NCBI GenBank assembly: GCA_009886305.1
Contig: QXZO01000197.1
Coordinates: 1 to 5,666, forward strand
DNA: 5,666 bases
Direction of reading: 5' to 3'
DNA from: Betaproteobacteria bacterium
Lineage (GTDB): Bacteria > Pseudomonadota > Gammaproteobacteria > Burkholderiales > Eutrophovitaceae
Shown here: in pieces, positions 5,419 to 5,666 of the stretch
Layout: each line of letters begins with the position of its first letter
Numbering within the stretch: the stretch's first letter is position 1
Program-made: the position numbers and the translations under genes
Notes under the pieces: model-generated
What the model was told of the DNA's origin: nothing
Databases searched by the model: none
Seen by the model: the letters and a program-made list of their open reading frames with translations, nothing else

Positions 5419-5666
5419 CTATTCTTCGAACATGGCGTCAATAAAGTCCTTTGCTGAAAAAGGCATTAGATCATCGATGCCTTCACCAATGCCGACATAC
5501 TTTATTGGAATCTCTCTGTATTCAGCAACTCCGAATAGGCAACCACCTTTTGCTGTTCCATCGAGCTTCGTTAAAACAATACTGTCCACACCTAAAGCTT
5601 TATCGAATGATTTTACCTGTTCAATTGCATTTTGACCGGTATTTGCATCTATAACTAATATGACTT
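5419..5666 (-). CDS. ftsY: Signal recognition particle receptor FtsY (C-terminal part, cut by the window edge)
   Basis: FtsY is the GTPase receptor that docks SRP-bound ribosomes at the inner membrane for co-translational insertion of membrane proteins. Only the last 81 residues are in the window; the gene continues beyond 5666. They include the closing part of the SRP-GTPase G domain: DANTGQN near the start, the guanine-specificity motif TKLDG, the TAKGG segment, and the YVGIGEGIDDLMPF stretch, ending DFIDAMFEE before TAG at 5421-5419. All are characteristic of FtsY; Ffh shares TKLDG but continues into an M domain. The Cys after TAKGG is an unusual residue at a usually small hydrophobic position. 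It is followed by ftsE, the standard gammaproteobacterial order. Confidence 0.95.
   Translation of the reverse strand, partial: VILVIDANTGQNAIEQVKSFDKALGVDSIVLTKLDGTAKGGCLFGVAEYREIPIKYVGIGEGIDDLMPFSAKDFIDAMFEE

Noticed and set aside
5294..5635. Plus-strand open frame of 113 codons across the ftsE/ftsY junction.
   Set aside because: Both genes underneath encode clearly conserved proteins on the opposite strand.

Overview
The window is a conserved chromosomal stretch from a gammaproteobacterium. RpoH carries the proteobacterial RpoH box, ftsY-ftsE-ftsX-rpoH are in the classical order, and the cytochrome oxidase assembly genes follow the order seen in Pseudomonas and its marine relatives. Base composition is moderately AT-rich with short gaps between genes, which suits a marine or oligotrophic lineage, but the sequence alone does not fix genus or family. 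I see no mobile element, tRNA, rRNA or CRISPR array.

Left half, plus strand: four genes of the aa3-type cytochrome c oxidase assembly cluster. They are a SURF1-family protein (19-726), a membrane-anchored SCO-like thioredoxin-fold protein of unknown function (719-1294), the heme O synthase CyoE/CtaB (1365-2252) and a SCO1/SenC copper chaperone that looks like a lipoprotein (2260-2874). Together they supply heme and copper to the oxidase and assemble it. The heme A synthase gene (ctaA/COX15), usually found between the SCO-like gene and cyoE, is absent. Only 70 bp lie there, and that gap holds an 11-bp direct repeat at the TTG start of cyoE.

Right half, minus strand, converging on the oxidase cluster: the end of ftsY (SRP receptor GTPase, cut by the window edge), ftsE and ftsX (cell-division ABC transporter-like complex, overlapping by 4 bp) and rpoH (heat-shock sigma factor). 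The two halves are separated by only 34 bp (2875-2908), with no convincing terminator.

The most interesting signal is in the 87-bp gap between ftsX and rpoH. It contains an inverted repeat matching 16 of 18 positions of the CIRCE operator (TTAGCACTC-N9-GAGTGCTAA), the binding site of the HrcA repressor. It overlaps candidate sigma-70-like and sigma-E-like promoter elements just upstream of a strong rpoH ribosome binding site. This suggests that HrcA, whose activity tracks GroEL availability, controls expression of sigma-32 itself, joining two heat-shock circuits usually treated as separate.
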